A stretch of DNA of 64,000 nucleotides from Fischerella thermalis PCC 7521 (GCF_000317225.1 NZ_AJLL01000061.1:1-64000), one strand, 5' to 3'. Positions 24,411-34,115 are shown, counted from the first letter of the stretch. Program-made: numbers and translations. Notes: generated by a model not told the origin, from the letters alone.

Positions 24411-24493
24411 TTTTCATCATTTGTAATTGGTTAGTAGTTAGTAGTTAGTAGTTAGTGGTTAGTGTTAATGGCTTACTACTCCTCACACTCCTC

Positions 24494-24535
24494 ACACTCC
24501 ACCCTTACGGGAAGCCGCTACCGCGTCTACACACT
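24494..24535 (-). repeat. Interspersed 40-bp repeat, copy 4 (pilM-pilN spacer)
   Basis: On the plus strand CACTCCACCCTTACGGGAAG followed by CCGCTACCGCGTCTACACAC, the same word order as copy 3. Flanked on both sides by ACTCCTCACAC repeats. Confidence 0.85.
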
Positions 24536-24579
24536 CCTCACACTCCCCACACTCCCCATCACCCCATCACCCCATCTCC

Positions 24580-25686
24580 TCACACCTCCCGCATCCCAAG
24601 ACCCAGCACTATCCCCAACCCAGGACGTTGCACACTGGGAAACTTTTCTTCGTCAACTTGCAAAGACAAAGATCCTATCGGGTCTATTTGGGAGGTCGGC
24701 AAACTCAATCTTTGTGTGAAGAACTCATCTAACTGTGCCAATCCTCCACCCGGACCTGACAAGAAAATTTGTGCTACCTCTAAATTTTCACTTTGGTTGA
24801 GATAAAAATCGATGGAACGGCGTAGTTCATCTGTCAGCTCTCCCAACACCCGCATCATTGCTGCGACACCAGGATTAGCTTCGGTGACACCCGTTTTTGC
24901 GCCTTCCATAGTATTGAGAGGAATACTCATCCCCTGCAATAATTCCATATCTCGTGATGCAGGTAAACTCATTGCTCTGGCCAGTGCCATTTGCATTTGA
25001 TAAGTTCCCAAGGGGACTGTCCGTGAAAATTGTGGTACTCCGTTGACAATAATGGCAATTTCTGTGCTGTCGAATTCTATATCGACTAAAACTGCTGCTT
25101 CCTGTGGCCCGTATTGCCGCAACTGGTCACGAATTGTCCGAATCAGCGCAAAAGAATTGATTTCTAAGACATCAATTTGTAACCCTGCCTGCTCGAATGT
25201 ATTTATGTAGGTATCAGTAATTTCCTTGCGAGTTGCAACCAGTAGCACTTGTACTTTTTCAATCCCATCTTCATCTATAAAGTACCCAAGTTTCTGATAA
25301 TCTACATCAGCTTCTTCACGAGGATAGGGTAAATATAAGCTTGCTTCATGGTTTAACACCATCTCGCGTAGCTCTTTATCATCTAATTCTGATGGAACGG
25401 GTATCAGGCGCACAATTGAATCTCGTCCTGTGACAGCAGTGGCAACCCGAGAAGCTTTTATTTTACTCTCTGTGAGTGCCTGCTGAATGATTTGTGCCAT
25501 TGCTGGAGGATCAGCAATTTGACCATCAACAAAAACACCTTCTGGAACCGGTACTGATGTTAAAGCGTCTAGTTTCAGACCTTGGCGTTGTTTGCGTAAA
25601 CGAGCGACCTTGACGCATTGTGGCGCCAGTTCGATGCCAATTCCACCTCTAGATTTGCTAAACAGATTATTGATGCTTTTAACCAC
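24580..25686 (-). CDS. pilM: Type IV pilus assembly ATPase-like protein PilM (368 aa)
   Basis: Cytoplasmic actin/FtsA-fold protein that binds the N-terminus of PilN. Seen: [20 protein letters not shown] (phosphate-1 loop), [38 protein letters not shown] (second phosphate loop), and [17 protein letters not shown] (adenosine loop). Full length. The start is GTG at 25686 with a weak ribosome binding site. First gene of pilM-pilN-pilO-pilQ, an order conserved in most type IV pilus systems. The pilus serves twitching or hormogonium motility and DNA uptake. Confidence 0.94.
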   Translation of the reverse strand: MVKSINNLFSKSRGGIGIELAPQCVKVARLRKQRQGLKLDALTSVPVPEGVFVDGQIADPPAMAQIIQQALTESKIKASRVATAVTGRDSIVRLIPVPSELDDKELREMVLNHEASLYLPYPREEADVDYQKLGYFIDEDGIEKVQVLLVATRKEITDTYINTFEQAGLQIDVLEINSFALIRTIRDQLRQYGPQEAAVLVDIEFDSTEIAIIVNGVPQFSRTVPLGTYQMQMALARAMSLPASRDMELLQGMSIPLNTMEGAKTGVTEANPGVAAMMRVLGELTDELRRSIDFYLNQSENLEVAQIFLSGPGGGLAQLDEFFTQRLSLPTSQIDPIGSLSLQVDEEKFPSVQRPGLGIVLGLGMREV

Positions 25687-25829
25687 TGTTTTGTCCGCAT
25701 GAATGCTAAATTGAAAAGTTTAAATATTAAAAGTCAATTGTTAAGAGTCGTGACCATTGACAATTGACCATTGACCCTTGATCACTCATCAACTTTTCAC
25801 CCTGATTTAACTGAAAAACTATAAGCACA

Positions 25830-27131
25830 ATGATTCAAGTTCAAAAATTCAAAAGATTAACTATTTGGGCGTTAGTTGGCTTACTGACAAGTTGGATTGT
25901 CAGTTGCAGTACAGGTAACGTTAACCCAAGCACAAAACAGGCATCTTCAGGAGCGGCAAAAATTGAGTTTTGGACTATGCAACTCAAACCTCAATTTACC
26001 GACTACTTCCAAAGCTTAATTGCGACTTTTGAATCGCAAAATCCAGGTGTAAAAGTTAACTGGGTGGATATACCTTGGGCGGAAATGGAAAACAAAATTT
26101 TAACAGCTGTCTCCGCAAAAACGCCACCTGATGTTGTGAACCTAAATCCGGATTTTGCATCTCAGTTAGCAAGTAGAAATGCTTGGTTAGACTTGGATAC
26201 AAAAGTCCCAAATAACGTACGCTCTTCATATTTACCGAATATATGGAAAGCTAGCACACTGAATGGTAAGAGTTTTGGAATACCCTGGTATCTCACCACA
26301 CGGCTAACTATTTATAACACTGATTTATTAAAACAGGCAGGTATCAATAAGCCACCTGCTACTTATACTGAATTGGCACAGGTAGCTCAACAAATTAAAG
26401 ATAAAACTGGTAAGTATGCCTTTTTTGTCACTTTTGTTCCGCAAGATTCCGGTGAAGTTTTAGAATCTTTTGTGCAAATGGGAGTCACCCTAGTAGATGC
26501 CGAAGGAAAAGCTGCTTTTAACTCTCCGCAAGGTAAAGCAGCATTTCAGTATTGGATAGATCTTTATAAAAAAGGGTTACTTCCCAAAGAAGTATTGACA
26601 CAAGGACATCGTCATGCTGTAGAGTTATATCAATCTGGAGAAACGGCGTTACTAGCTTCAGGCCCGGAATTTCTCAAACAGATAGCTAATAATGCACCTG
26701 CGATCGCTAAAGCTTCTGCGATCGCACCTCAAATTACTGGTGACACGGGTAAGAAAAATGTCGCTGTGATGAACGTAGTTATTCCTCGTGACACAAAGCA
26801 ACCAGATGCTGCTGTCAAATTTGCGCTGTTTCTAACCAATGATGAAAATCAGCTAGCTTTTGCGAAACAAGCAAATGTCCTACCATCCACAATCAAGGCT
26901 TTATCTGATAGCTATTTCAAGAATGTATCAGCAAATGCCTCAACAATAGATAAAGCTAGGGCAATTAGCGCTAGTCAAATGCAACAAGCAGAAGTTCTAA
27001 CCCCTACTTTGAAAAATTTCAATATTCTGCAAAAGGCTATTTATGAAAACCTGCAAGCAGCAATGTTAGATGAGAAGACTGTGGATAAAGCTGTAGAAGA
27101 TGCAGCACAGGAGTGGAATAGCCGTATTTAA
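25830..27131 (+). CDS. Sugar ABC transporter substrate-binding lipoprotein (433 aa)
   Basis: Extracellular solute-binding protein family 1. Signal peptide with lipobox WIVSC at about residues 22-26, so the mature protein is lipid-anchored at Cys26. The mature part shows IEFWTMQLKPQFTDYF, VNWVDIPWAEMENKILTAVS and GKSFGIPWYLTTRLTIYN, typical of maltose/glycerol-3-phosphate-type binding proteins. The ligand cannot be told from sequence; a sugar or polyol is likely. No permease or ATPase gene is adjacent, so its partners must lie elsewhere, as is usual in cyanobacteria. Starts at ATG, on the opposite strand to and divergent from pilM. Confidence 0.85.
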   Translation: MIQVQKFKRLTIWALVGLLTSWIVSCSTGNVNPSTKQASSGAAKIEFWTMQLKPQFTDYFQSLIATFESQNPGVKVNWVDIPWAEMENKILTAVSAKTPPDVVNLNPDFASQLASRNAWLDLDTKVPNNVRSSYLPNIWKASTLNGKSFGIPWYLTTRLTIYNTDLLKQAGINKPPATYTELAQVAQQIKDKTGKYAFFVTFVPQDSGEVLESFVQMGVTLVDAEGKAAFNSPQGKAAFQYWIDLYKKGLLPKEVLTQGHRHAVELYQSGETALLASGPEFLKQIANNAPAIAKASAIAPQITGDTGKKNVAVMNVVIPRDTKQPDAAVKFALFLTNDENQLAFAKQANVLPSTIKALSDSYFKNVSANASTIDKARAISASQMQQAEVLTPTLKNFNILQKAIYENLQAAMLDEKTVDKAVEDAAQEWNSRI

Positions 27132-27283
27132 TAGTCAATGGTCATCCGATTTTGGATTTTGGATTTTGAATTACTCCCACAGAGCAATCTACTTTCTTGT
27201 ACCATCAAGGAATTATAGGTCATAGATATGTAAAAGTCATTTTGTTTAGAAGCATTCAAATCCTGATTTTGCGAATTTTACCG

Positions 27284-27303
27284 CCTTGGAATAAATTCCA
27301 AGG
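27284..27303. other. Palindrome CCTTGGAATAAATTCCAAGG in a convergent spacer
   Basis: A 9-bp perfect stem with a 2-base centre lies between the ends of two convergent genes. There is no T-run on either side, so it may be a weak bidirectional terminator or a repeat. Confidence 0.45.
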
Positions 27304-27373
27304 CCAATAGCTAAAGTCATTTTTAACTGACTGAAATCAAGACAAATTTAGCTTGAACCCACTTTAGCAGGTT

Positions 27374-28690
27374 TTAACTATTGGCTCTTAATTCTTTTAA
27401 AAAATGCCCAATTAAATATAATGAACCACATAAAACAACCAAATCATCCGTCGAGGAAAAAGCGGCTTCTAGTGCGGATGTGACATCTGGAAAAGTATTA
27501 CAAATACTCAATTCTGGACAAATATCCCTAGCTAGCTTTGCTAATTCCTCAGGATTAGCTGAACTATGATTGGGTACTGGTACTAAATACAATTGGTCAT
27601 TTGGTCGGAGTAAGGCTTGAAAAATTTCCTGATGATCCTTAGTTGAAAGCATTCCCATTACCCAAGTTACGCCGATTTTGGATGGGGTATCAAAGAATGG
27701 GAAAATATCAGCTTCTCTAGGATTTAATAAAATATCTACATAATTTCGCAAAACTTGAGCAGCTGCCGGGTTATGAGCGCCATCAAGCAATAGTTTATAA
27801 TTTTTCCAGTTAATCCATTGCATTCGTCCTGGCCACTGGGTTTTAGCCATACCATTAATAATGGCTTGCTCAGAAATCTGCCAACCCTTTTGTTGCAAAA
27901 TTTCCAAAGCACATAAAGCTATAGCTGAGTTTGTCAACTGAATTTGTCCCTGTAGCGGCAAAGGGTATTTGATAGGGTGACCTTTCTCCCCACCACCCAA
28001 TCTTTCATATTCTGCCCATCCCGCAGCAATTTGACGGGCTGGTTGTGGTGTGTAGATGGGGCATTGCAATTCCAAAACGCGCGATCGCACAACTTGTTCT
28101 GCATCTGGTGGCAAGGGGCCAATCACAGCCGGACATCCCACTTTGAGAATACCCGCTTTTTCTCTAGCGATATCGGCAACGGTAGGGCCGAGCCGCTGCC
28201 AATGTTCGCGACTAATGGATGTAATGACGGTAATTAGAGGTTGTTCACAGACATTAGTAGCATCTAAGCGTCCTCCCAATCCAACTTCTACTACCGCTAC
28301 ATCAACTTTTTCCTGAGCAAAATATAACCAAGCTGCTGTGGTAATCACCTCAAACTGAGTCGGTAAGTCATCATTCGGGAAAATAGCAGCTTTAACTTCT
28401 TGCAATAATTTGCAAAATTCCTTAGAAGAAATTGGCTGTTGATTAATACAAATACGTTCTGTCCAATCAACTAAATGGGGGGAGATGTAGCGTCCCGTGC
28501 GATATCCTGCCTCCGTAAGAACCGAAGAAATATAGGCACAAACAGAACCTTTGCCGTTAGTACCAGCAACATGAATTACTGGAACTTGATGATGGGGATT
28601 ACCAAGATTTGCCAACAATTTTTGGCTGGAATCAAGTCCCAAACGGACGCCAAACTGTTGGAATGGTTGTAATAAGGAGTCGATATCCAC
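27374..28690 (-). CDS. folC: Bifunctional folylpolyglutamate synthase / dihydrofolate synthase FolC (438 aa)
   Basis: Mur-ligase-family enzyme that adds glutamate to dihydropteroate and to folates. It has the P-loop HVAGTNGKGSVCAYISSVL near residue 40, RYISPHLVDWTERI, VAVVEVGLGGRLDATNV, ITSISREHWQRLG and the C-terminal LDGAHNPAAAQVL. Normal length. The start is GTG at 28690 (MDIDSLLQPF). Single gene; psbY lies upstream on the same strand, separated by its terminator. Confidence 0.93.
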   Translation of the reverse strand: MDIDSLLQPFQQFGVRLGLDSSQKLLANLGNPHHQVPVIHVAGTNGKGSVCAYISSVLTEAGYRTGRYISPHLVDWTERICINQQPISSKEFCKLLQEVKAAIFPNDDLPTQFEVITTAAWLYFAQEKVDVAVVEVGLGGRLDATNVCEQPLITVITSISREHWQRLGPTVADIAREKAGILKVGCPAVIGPLPPDAEQVVRSRVLELQCPIYTPQPARQIAAGWAEYERLGGGEKGHPIKYPLPLQGQIQLTNSAIALCALEILQQKGWQISEQAIINGMAKTQWPGRMQWINWKNYKLLLDGAHNPAAAQVLRNYVDILLNPREADIFPFFDTPSKIGVTWVMGMLSTKDHQEIFQALLRPNDQLYLVPVPNHSSANPEELAKLARDICPELSICNTFPDVTSALEAAFSSTDDLVVLCGSLYLIGHFLKELRANS

Positions 28691-28769
28691 AAGTTTTTAA
28701 AGGTTGGTGCTTGATGGTTGATGGTTGGTAGTTGATTGTCAACAAACAACCAACAACAAACAACTAAAT

Positions 28770-28803
28770 AATAAAACCGACTGCTTTGATGAGAAACAGC
28801 CGG
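28770..28803 (-). terminator. Rho-independent terminator of psbY
   Basis: On the minus strand CCGGCTG, a loop, CAGTCGG (7 pairs, one G-U) and TTTTATTATTT. Confidence 0.75.
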
Positions 28804-28830
28804 TATCAGACTGATGATGTTGAGTATATT

Positions 28831-28956
28831 TTATGCTTCTTTATTCAAAAAGCTTTGTACTTGTCTTAAAGCAGCAGCGCCAATATTAAACAATGCCCAA
28901 CCAGCTGCGATCGCAACTGGCGCTAATACGATAACCACACGCATATCTAAGTCCAT
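28831..28956 (-). CDS. psbY: Photosystem II protein PsbY (41 aa)
   Basis: Short single-helix subunit at the periphery of photosystem II near cytochrome b559. The product [20 protein letters not shown] followed by [21 protein letters not shown] has the typical PsbY layout: one transmembrane helix, then the conserved NIGAAALRQ turn and a charged tail. GAGAGGG lies 8 bases before ATG. Its own terminator follows, so it is a monocistronic unit. Confidence 0.92.
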   Translation of the reverse strand: MDLDMRVVIVLAPVAIAAGWALFNIGAAALRQVQSFLNKEA

Positions 28957-29144
28957 ATTTAATACCCTCTCTTAAGTACAACTTAAAGTATTGTCAACAC
29001 TTCTCATTTTTTTATTTTTAGCTGAAGTGGACAATTTTTCCCAAATAATATGTAAAGATTCTTTACAAACTTAGTCAATTGTCATTTGTTGGTTGTTGGT
29101 GGTTAGTGGTTAATTGTTTACTACTCCCCATCACCCCACCTTCC

Positions 29145-29672
29145 TCACTCTGCGCTAAAACCAATATCAGTTCCTTTCCCAGCATGGACTAAACCTAACT
29201 TTTTGTAACGTTCAGCGTGTTCAATCAATTCTGCTGCCTGAGTGTCTGTGACTTGACGCAATACCTTTGCAGGAGTCCCAACTACAAGGGATTGAGGCGG
29301 TACATCTTTGGTGACGACTGCGCCAGCCCCTACAATGCTGCCAGTCCCGACTCTGACTCCATCTAAAATAATTGCCCCAATTCCAATCAAACTTCCACGT
29401 TCAATGTAGGCTGAATGTACCACAGCACGATGCCCTACGGTAACATGGTCTTCTAAGATTGTGGGCTTACCCGGATCTCCGTGTAGAATTGCTCCATCTT
29501 GGATGTTGGTGCATTCGCCAATTTCAATTCGTTCTACATCTCCCCTAATGACTGCTCCATACCAAATGCTCACCCCTGCCGCTATTTTCACTGAACCAAT
29601 AACAACAGCGTTAGGTGCAACGAAGGCAGCTTGAGAAATATTAGGAGAAGACCAGTAGAAAGTGTTAGACAC
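29145..29672 (-). CDS. Gamma-carbonic anhydrase family protein (175 aa)
   Basis: Left-handed beta-helix hexapeptide-repeat protein that forms trimers. The three zinc histidines are visible as AILHGD, VTVGHRAVVHSAY (two). Arg and Asp of the active-site region, GAVIRGDVERIEIGE, are present. Length matches stand-alone gamma-CA (YrdA/PaaY type); cyanobacterial relatives have been called ferripyochelin-binding proteins. Catalysis is plausible but not shown for this subgroup. The start is GTG at 29672, and an upstream ribosome binding site is not evident. It is divergent from the TIGR02652 gene. Confidence 0.88.
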   Translation of the reverse strand: MSNTFYWSSPNISQAAFVAPNAVVIGSVKIAAGVSIWYGAVIRGDVERIEIGECTNIQDGAILHGDPGKPTILEDHVTVGHRAVVHSAYIERGSLIGIGAIILDGVRVGTGSIVGAGAVVTKDVPPQSLVVGTPAKVLRQVTDTQAAELIEHAERYKKLGLVHAGKGTDIGFSAE

Positions 29673-29865
29673 GATAGAATATGAATATGAATATGGTACT
29701 CAGGAACACTGGAAAATTTCCAACCTTGGAGGCTGGTTGCAAAACCAGAATATCATGGCTTCGAGCCTGTTCGCTGAGGCAGCAGTCAGTAAATACGCTT
29801 ATGATGTGGCGCAGAAGTGTAACAAAAACCAACGTCACTGGTGAAGACAAAACCATTCTTCTTAT

Positions 29866-30387
29866 ATGCACTTCATGATGAATCCAGGCTTGCAGTACCC
29901 AATATTTGGCCCTGAAATACAGTGTCCCCACTGCCGACAGACAATACCGGCACTTACACTGACAGATACCTATCTGTGTCCCCGTCATGGCGCATTTGAA
30001 GCCAACCCTAAAACCGGAGAGTTGATTCATTTGCAGTCTGGACGACATTGGCGCAGATGGAATGGCGAATGGTATCGGCAACATACTCATCCCGATGGCA
30101 TTCGATTTGAAATTCACGAAGCCCTAGACAAGTTATATACACAAGGTTATAGAGCAACACGGGTGATTATCGCTCGCCGCTATCTGGAGTTGATGAGTGG
30201 GTATTTAGAACGCAGCACTCCTTGGCGGGGAGGACAGCCGGAAGGGACTGCGGCACGGCTATATGGTTTGCCAGTAGAATTTAGCCCAGATTCCACAGAA
30301 GAACCCTGTTGGGAAGTAATTAATTTTGATTTGGAAAAAGAACCTGGCGTGCCTGTGCGCTACCCTTATTTTCGATTGTTTGAATAA
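29866..30387 (+). CDS. TIGR02652 family protein (about 173 aa)
   Basis: A cyanobacteria-specific family without known function. The N-terminal region carries two Cys pairs (IQCPHCRQ and YLCPRHGAFEANP) that could bind zinc as a small ribbon. It is followed by a conserved aromatic and charged block (GRHWRRWNGEWYRQHTHPDG) and a C-terminal part ending PVRYPYFRLFE. Soluble. Three in-frame ATGs lie at the start (29866, 29875, 29878); MNPGLQYPIFGPEI at 29878 may be the true N-terminus. No clear ribosome binding site. Confidence 0.78.
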   Translation: MHFMMNPGLQYPIFGPEIQCPHCRQTIPALTLTDTYLCPRHGAFEANPKTGELIHLQSGRHWRRWNGEWYRQHTHPDGIRFEIHEALDKLYTQGYRATRVIIARRYLELMSGYLERSTPWRGGQPEGTAARLYGLPVEFSPDSTEEPCWEVINFDLEKEPGVPVRYPYFRLFE

Positions 30388-30419
30388 TAGTTATTAGTTC
30401 GTTGTAGGTGGTTGGTAGT

Positions 30420-30449
30420 TGTACAGACGTGCCATGGCACGTCTGTACA
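30420..30449. repeat. Perfect 30-bp palindrome
   Basis: TGTACAGACGTGCCA is followed immediately by its exact reverse complement. The same design (TGTAGAGACGT...ACGTCTCTACA) is found inside the MITE at 35689-35719, and as a damaged half near 37007. This is therefore a family of dispersed palindromes. Confidence 0.9.
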
Positions 30450-30498
30450 TTGGTTATTGGTTAGTGGTTAGTAGTTGGTTGTTGTTTATGGGGTATTC

Positions 30499-30566
30499 CC
30501 AATGCCCAATTACCAATGCCCAATTACCAATTACCAATTACCAATTACCAATTACCAATTACCAAA
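30499..30566 (+). repeat. Heptamer repeat array CCAATTA
   Basis: Eight or so copies of CCAATTA (some as CCAATGC) immediately upstream of the VOC gene start codon. It has no ribosome binding site and adds a spurious 50-codon extension to that frame. Confidence 0.85.
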
Positions 30567-30568
30567 TT

Positions 30569-31021
30569 ATGCACCACGCTTCCATTCGTACTGCTAATAT
30601 CCATAAAGCGATCGCCTTCTATGAACAACTAGGGTTTACAGTTTGCGAACGCTTCACCACTGGTTATACTCTTGCTTGTTGGATGGAAGGACTAGGCGGC
30701 AGAATAGAGCTGATTCAAATACCAGAACCAAAACCAGCGCCAGATGCCTTTACCGACGAACATTATGTAGGCTACTATCACTTGTCTTTTGACCTGACTG
30801 AAGTTACTCCCGATTTACCTAGCTACTTGAAAAATTTAACAGAATCTTTTGCTCTAGCTGCACAAGAGCAACCAGAATATCTACAACCACTGAAGATTTT
30901 GTTAGAACCCACACAACAGCAAATAGGCGATCGCGTTTATGAAGTCGCTTTTATTGCTGATACTGATGGCTTACCCCTGGAATTAATTCGAGTTTTAGCA
31001 ACACTAGGGGACAGGGAATAG
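30569..31021 (+). CDS. VOC-family (glyoxalase-like) protein (150 aa)
   Basis: Vicinal-oxygen-chelate fold: MHHASIRTANIHKAIAFYEQ at the N-terminus, GGRIELIQIPEPKP, and the C-terminal AFIADTDGLPLELIRVL with the metal-binding Glu position of the family. A VOC fold is clear, but the substrate is not; it could be a lyase, dioxygenase or binding protein. I start it at the ATG at 30569, since the upstream part of the frame translates the CCAATTA repeat array and a palindrome. Confidence 0.82.
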   Translation: MHHASIRTANIHKAIAFYEQLGFTVCERFTTGYTLACWMEGLGGRIELIQIPEPKPAPDAFTDEHYVGYYHLSFDLTEVTPDLPSYLKNLTESFALAAQEQPEYLQPLKILLEPTQQQIGDRVYEVAFIADTDGLPLELIRVLATLGDRE

Positions 31022-31201
31022 GGAATCGGGAAAAGGGGAAAGGTAAAGAACTTTCACCCCTCAGCTAGTTGTCATTTTATTACTTTCTCAGTAGAATATT
31101 CTTTCTCTGTAGTGTTGCTGAGGTAACAAAATCCCTAGCAGCAATACACTATAGTCATAGAAAATTCTGTAATTTAATTTACAGATACATTAAGCAAATA
31201 C

Positions 31202-34024
31202 ATGTCTGTGTTTAACAAGTTGCATAGATATCGTCTCTCTATTTTTGTGTTAACTCTCTGGTTAATTACGGTTTTGCTACTGAGTGATGGATCAGCTACT
31301 AGTCACACGACCGCAAATTTTTCCAAAGTAAAATCACTTAAAGAAAATGTTTTAAAAAAGACAACAAAAAATTACGTGACAGAGAACGTTTCCCAGACAG
31401 TACTGGAAAATGGTTTGATGGTGCTGACAAAGGAAGTCCATTCAGCACCAGTGGTATCGGTACAGATGTGGTATAAGGTTGGCTCGCGCAATGAACAACC
31501 AGGTGTAAATGGTATTGCCCATCAATTAGAACATATGATGTTCAAAGGCACAAAAAACCGTCCAATTCAATTTGGACGTTTGTTTAGTGCTTTAGGTAGC
31601 GACTCCAATGCTTTCACTACTTATGATCAGACTGCATACTATAACACAGCAGAACGTGACAAGCTCAACGCTCTGCTGATATTAGAAGCAGACAGAATGC
31701 AAAATGCTCTAATTGATGCAGAGAACCTAGAAAGTGAAAAACGGGTAGTGATTTCTGAGTTGCAAGGCTACGAAAATAGCCCAGAGTATCGCCTAAATCG
31801 TGCGGTATTACAAACAGTATTTCCTGAACATCCTTATGGCTTACCTGTAGGTGGCACTAAAATTGATGTTGAGAAATTTCAAGTTAAACAGGTACAAGAA
31901 TACTATCGGAAGTTCTACAGTCCCGATAATGCTGTTTTAGTAATTGTTGGTGATTTTGACACAGCCAAAACCCTGAAAGTTGTGAAAGATATATTTGGGA
32001 AAATACAGAAAAGCCAAGTATCAAGTGTCAAAAGTCAAGTATCAAGCGTCAAGAGTCAAAAAGTTTCCCACTCTCCTATAATCTTGCGCGAACCGGGAGC
32101 AAACGCATTGTTGCAAGCGATATATCCTTTACCAGATGTAAATCATCCTGATATACCAGCGTTAGATGTGATGGATTACATCTTGACAGAAGGGCGGAAC
32201 TCTCGGTTGAATCAAGCATTGGTGGAATCTGGTATAGCAACCGATGTGACAGGTTCCATTGTGAGTTTGCACGAAGCTGGTTGGTATGAATTGTCTGTGA
32301 CTGCTGCACCCGGCGAAAATTTGAAAAAAATTGATACAGCGATGCAAAAAGCGATCGCATCTGTTGCTGTGCAGGGAGCAAAAGCAGAAGAAGTGAATCG
32401 CGCCAAAGCACAGTTAGAAGCTGCTGTCATTTTGAATAACCGTGATATTACCAGTCAAGCAATGCAGCTGGGTAACGACCAAACAACGGCTGGTGATTAT
32501 CGCTACACAGAACGCTATCTAGCAGCCGTCCGTCGGGTAACAGCTACAGATGTGCAACGTGTCACAAATAAATATTTGCAACAGAAAGCACGTTTTGTTG
32601 GCAATTTTGAACCCACTCAAATCCAAGCATTAGAAAAGAGCAACACTAAATTACACTCTACACTCATCACTGAAAATTTCTCTACTGGTACACCAGAAGT
32701 AGCTTCCGAGGTGGTGAAATATTTGCCACCCGTGGATATGAAAACAGTTCCCACTGGGCTATCCCTAACTCCACCAGAGCAATTCAAATTATCTAATGGC
32801 TTGGAAGTGTTGTTGTTGCCAGACAAAAGTACGCCAACAGTGACCTTGAGTGGCTATATAAAAGCTGGTAATGAATTTGACCCAGAAGCGAAAGCCGGAC
32901 TCGCATCTCTTGTGGCAGAAAACTTGATGAACGGGACTAAAACGAGGGATGTATTGGCGATCGCAAAAGCTTTGGATGAACGCGGTGCTAGTTTAGATTT
33001 TGAGTCATATCGTGAAGGTGTAGAAATTCAGGGTAGCAGCTTAGCAGGAGACTTACCTGTTGTTGTGCAAATCTTAGCAGATGTAGTCAAAAATCCGACT
33101 TTTCCCAGTAAAGAATTAGAACTGACTCGACAACAAGCTTTAACAGACTTGAAAGAGGAATTAGACGATCCGACAGAAGTTGCCAAAAGAATATTTGTGC
33201 AATCTGTGTATCCGAAAAACCATCCATTGCACAAATTTGCTACCCAAAAGAGTTTACAGCGCATTCGTAGAGAAGATTTAGTTGCTTTTAAAGCAAAACA
33301 CTACCGTCCAGATGCAATGGTGCTAGCACTGGTAGGAGATTTTGATCCTCAACAAGTGCGATCGCTCATCGAAGCTGAATTTGGTAACTGGCAAGTTAGC
33401 GGTCAAGCTCCAAAATTAGAATACCCTGTAATATCAGTACCAGACAAAATTATGCGTGTGAATCCGGTGTTACCAGGTAAAGCCCAAGCTGTTACTTATA
33501 TGGGTAACACAGGGATTAATCGCCGAGATCCGCGATATTATGCAGCATTGGTATTAAATCAAATACTAGGAGGCGATACTCTATCCAGTAGACTAGGGGC
33601 AGAAATACGCGATCGCCAAGGCTTGACCTACGGAATTTATAGCACCTTCCAAGTTGGAAAAAACGTTGGTATATTTTTAATTGAAATGCAAACAGCACCA
33701 GAAGACACAACTCGTGCCATCAACAGCACTCGCCGACTTCTAGAAGAAATTCATCAGCAAGGTGTCACCCCTGAAGAATTGGAAACAGCAAAGCGTACTT
33801 TGATCAGTAACTACAATGTTTCGCTTGCCAATCCAGACGAGTTGTCATACAGAATATTGATGAACCAGGTGTACGGGTTAGATAAAGAAGAATTGCGCTC
33901 TTTTGTTAGTAAAATTGCCTCAGTCACCCTTGAGCAAGTCAATCAAGCAGGTCGTGAGTTACTCCATCCCGATAAAATCGTTGTGGTGACTGCTGGGCCA
34001 ACTATAGTAGCGGATAGTCATTAG
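31202..34024 (+). CDS. M16 family zinc peptidase, two-domain (940 aa)
   Basis: Pitrilysin/processing-peptidase family. N-terminal transmembrane or signal segment at 11-28. The catalytic half (60-480) has the inverted zinc motif HQLEH at 107-111 and the downstream Glu in LESEKRVVISELQG. The second half (500-930) has the same fold, but the zinc site is lost (GLASLVAENLMNG), and it probably forms the closing half of the chamber. This arrangement is typical for fused M16 proteins. Likely periplasmic peptide degradation. Residues about 270-288 are KSQVSSVKSQVSSVKSQKV, encoded by a spacer-type tandem repeat (period 21) inserted in frame. Confidence 0.88.
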   Translation: MSVFNKLHRYRLSIFVLTLWLITVLLLSDGSATSHTTANFSKVKSLKENVLKKTTKNYVTENVSQTVLENGLMVLTKEVHSAPVVSVQMWYKVGSRNEQPGVNGIAHQLEHMMFKGTKNRPIQFGRLFSALGSDSNAFTTYDQTAYYNTAERDKLNALLILEADRMQNALIDAENLESEKRVVISELQGYENSPEYRLNRAVLQTVFPEHPYGLPVGGTKIDVEKFQVKQVQEYYRKFYSPDNAVLVIVGDFDTAKTLKVVKDIFGKIQKSQVSSVKSQVSSVKSQKVSHSPIILREPGANALLQAIYPLPDVNHPDIPALDVMDYILTEGRNSRLNQALVESGIATDVTGSIVSLHEAGWYELSVTAAPGENLKKIDTAMQKAIASVAVQGAKAEEVNRAKAQLEAAVILNNRDITSQAMQLGNDQTTAGDYRYTERYLAAVRRVTATDVQRVTNKYLQQKARFVGNFEPTQIQALEKSNTKLHSTLITENFSTGTPEVASEVVKYLPPVDMKTVPTGLSLTPPEQFKLSNGLEVLLLPDKSTPTVTLSGYIKAGNEFDPEAKAGLASLVAENLMNGTKTRDVLAIAKALDERGASLDFESYREGVEIQGSSLAGDLPVVVQILADVVKNPTFPSKELELTRQQALTDLKEELDDPTEVAKRIFVQSVYPKNHPLHKFATQKSLQRIRREDLVAFKAKHYRPDAMVLALVGDFDPQQVRSLIEAEFGNWQVSGQAPKLEYPVISVPDKIMRVNPVLPGKAQAVTYMGNTGINRRDPRYYAALVLNQILGGDTLSSRLGAEIRDRQGLTYGIYSTFQVGKNVGIFLIEMQTAPEDTTRAINSTRRLLEEIHQQGVTPEELETAKRTLISNYNVSLANPDELSYRILMNQVYGLDKEELRSFVSKIASVTLEQVNQAGRELLHPDKIVVVTAGPTIVADSH
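32013..32063 (+). repeat. Tandem 21-bp repeat inside the M16 peptidase gene
   Basis: Two and a half copies of a GTCAAGTATCAAGYGTCAARA unit. The words GTCAAAAGTCAA are typical of spacers in this genome, and the insertion keeps the frame. Confidence 0.8.
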
Positions 34025-34115
34025 TCATTGGTTATTGGTTATTGGTTAGTAGTTAGTGGTAAATAGCTAATAACTAACAATCAACAAATGACAAAGAACA
34101 AAGGACAAAGGACAA

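Noticed and set aside
24475..24550. ACTCCTCACAC words identical to the core of the cyanobacterial small RNA Yfr1
   Set aside because: They occur inside simple CTCACAC repeats, several in a row, without the two flanking hairpins that define Yfr1. The match is by chance.
30419..30568. 50-codon N-terminal extension of the VOC protein
   Set aside because: It translates a perfect palindrome and the CCAATTA array (PITNYQLPITNYQ); the family start fits the ATG at 30569.
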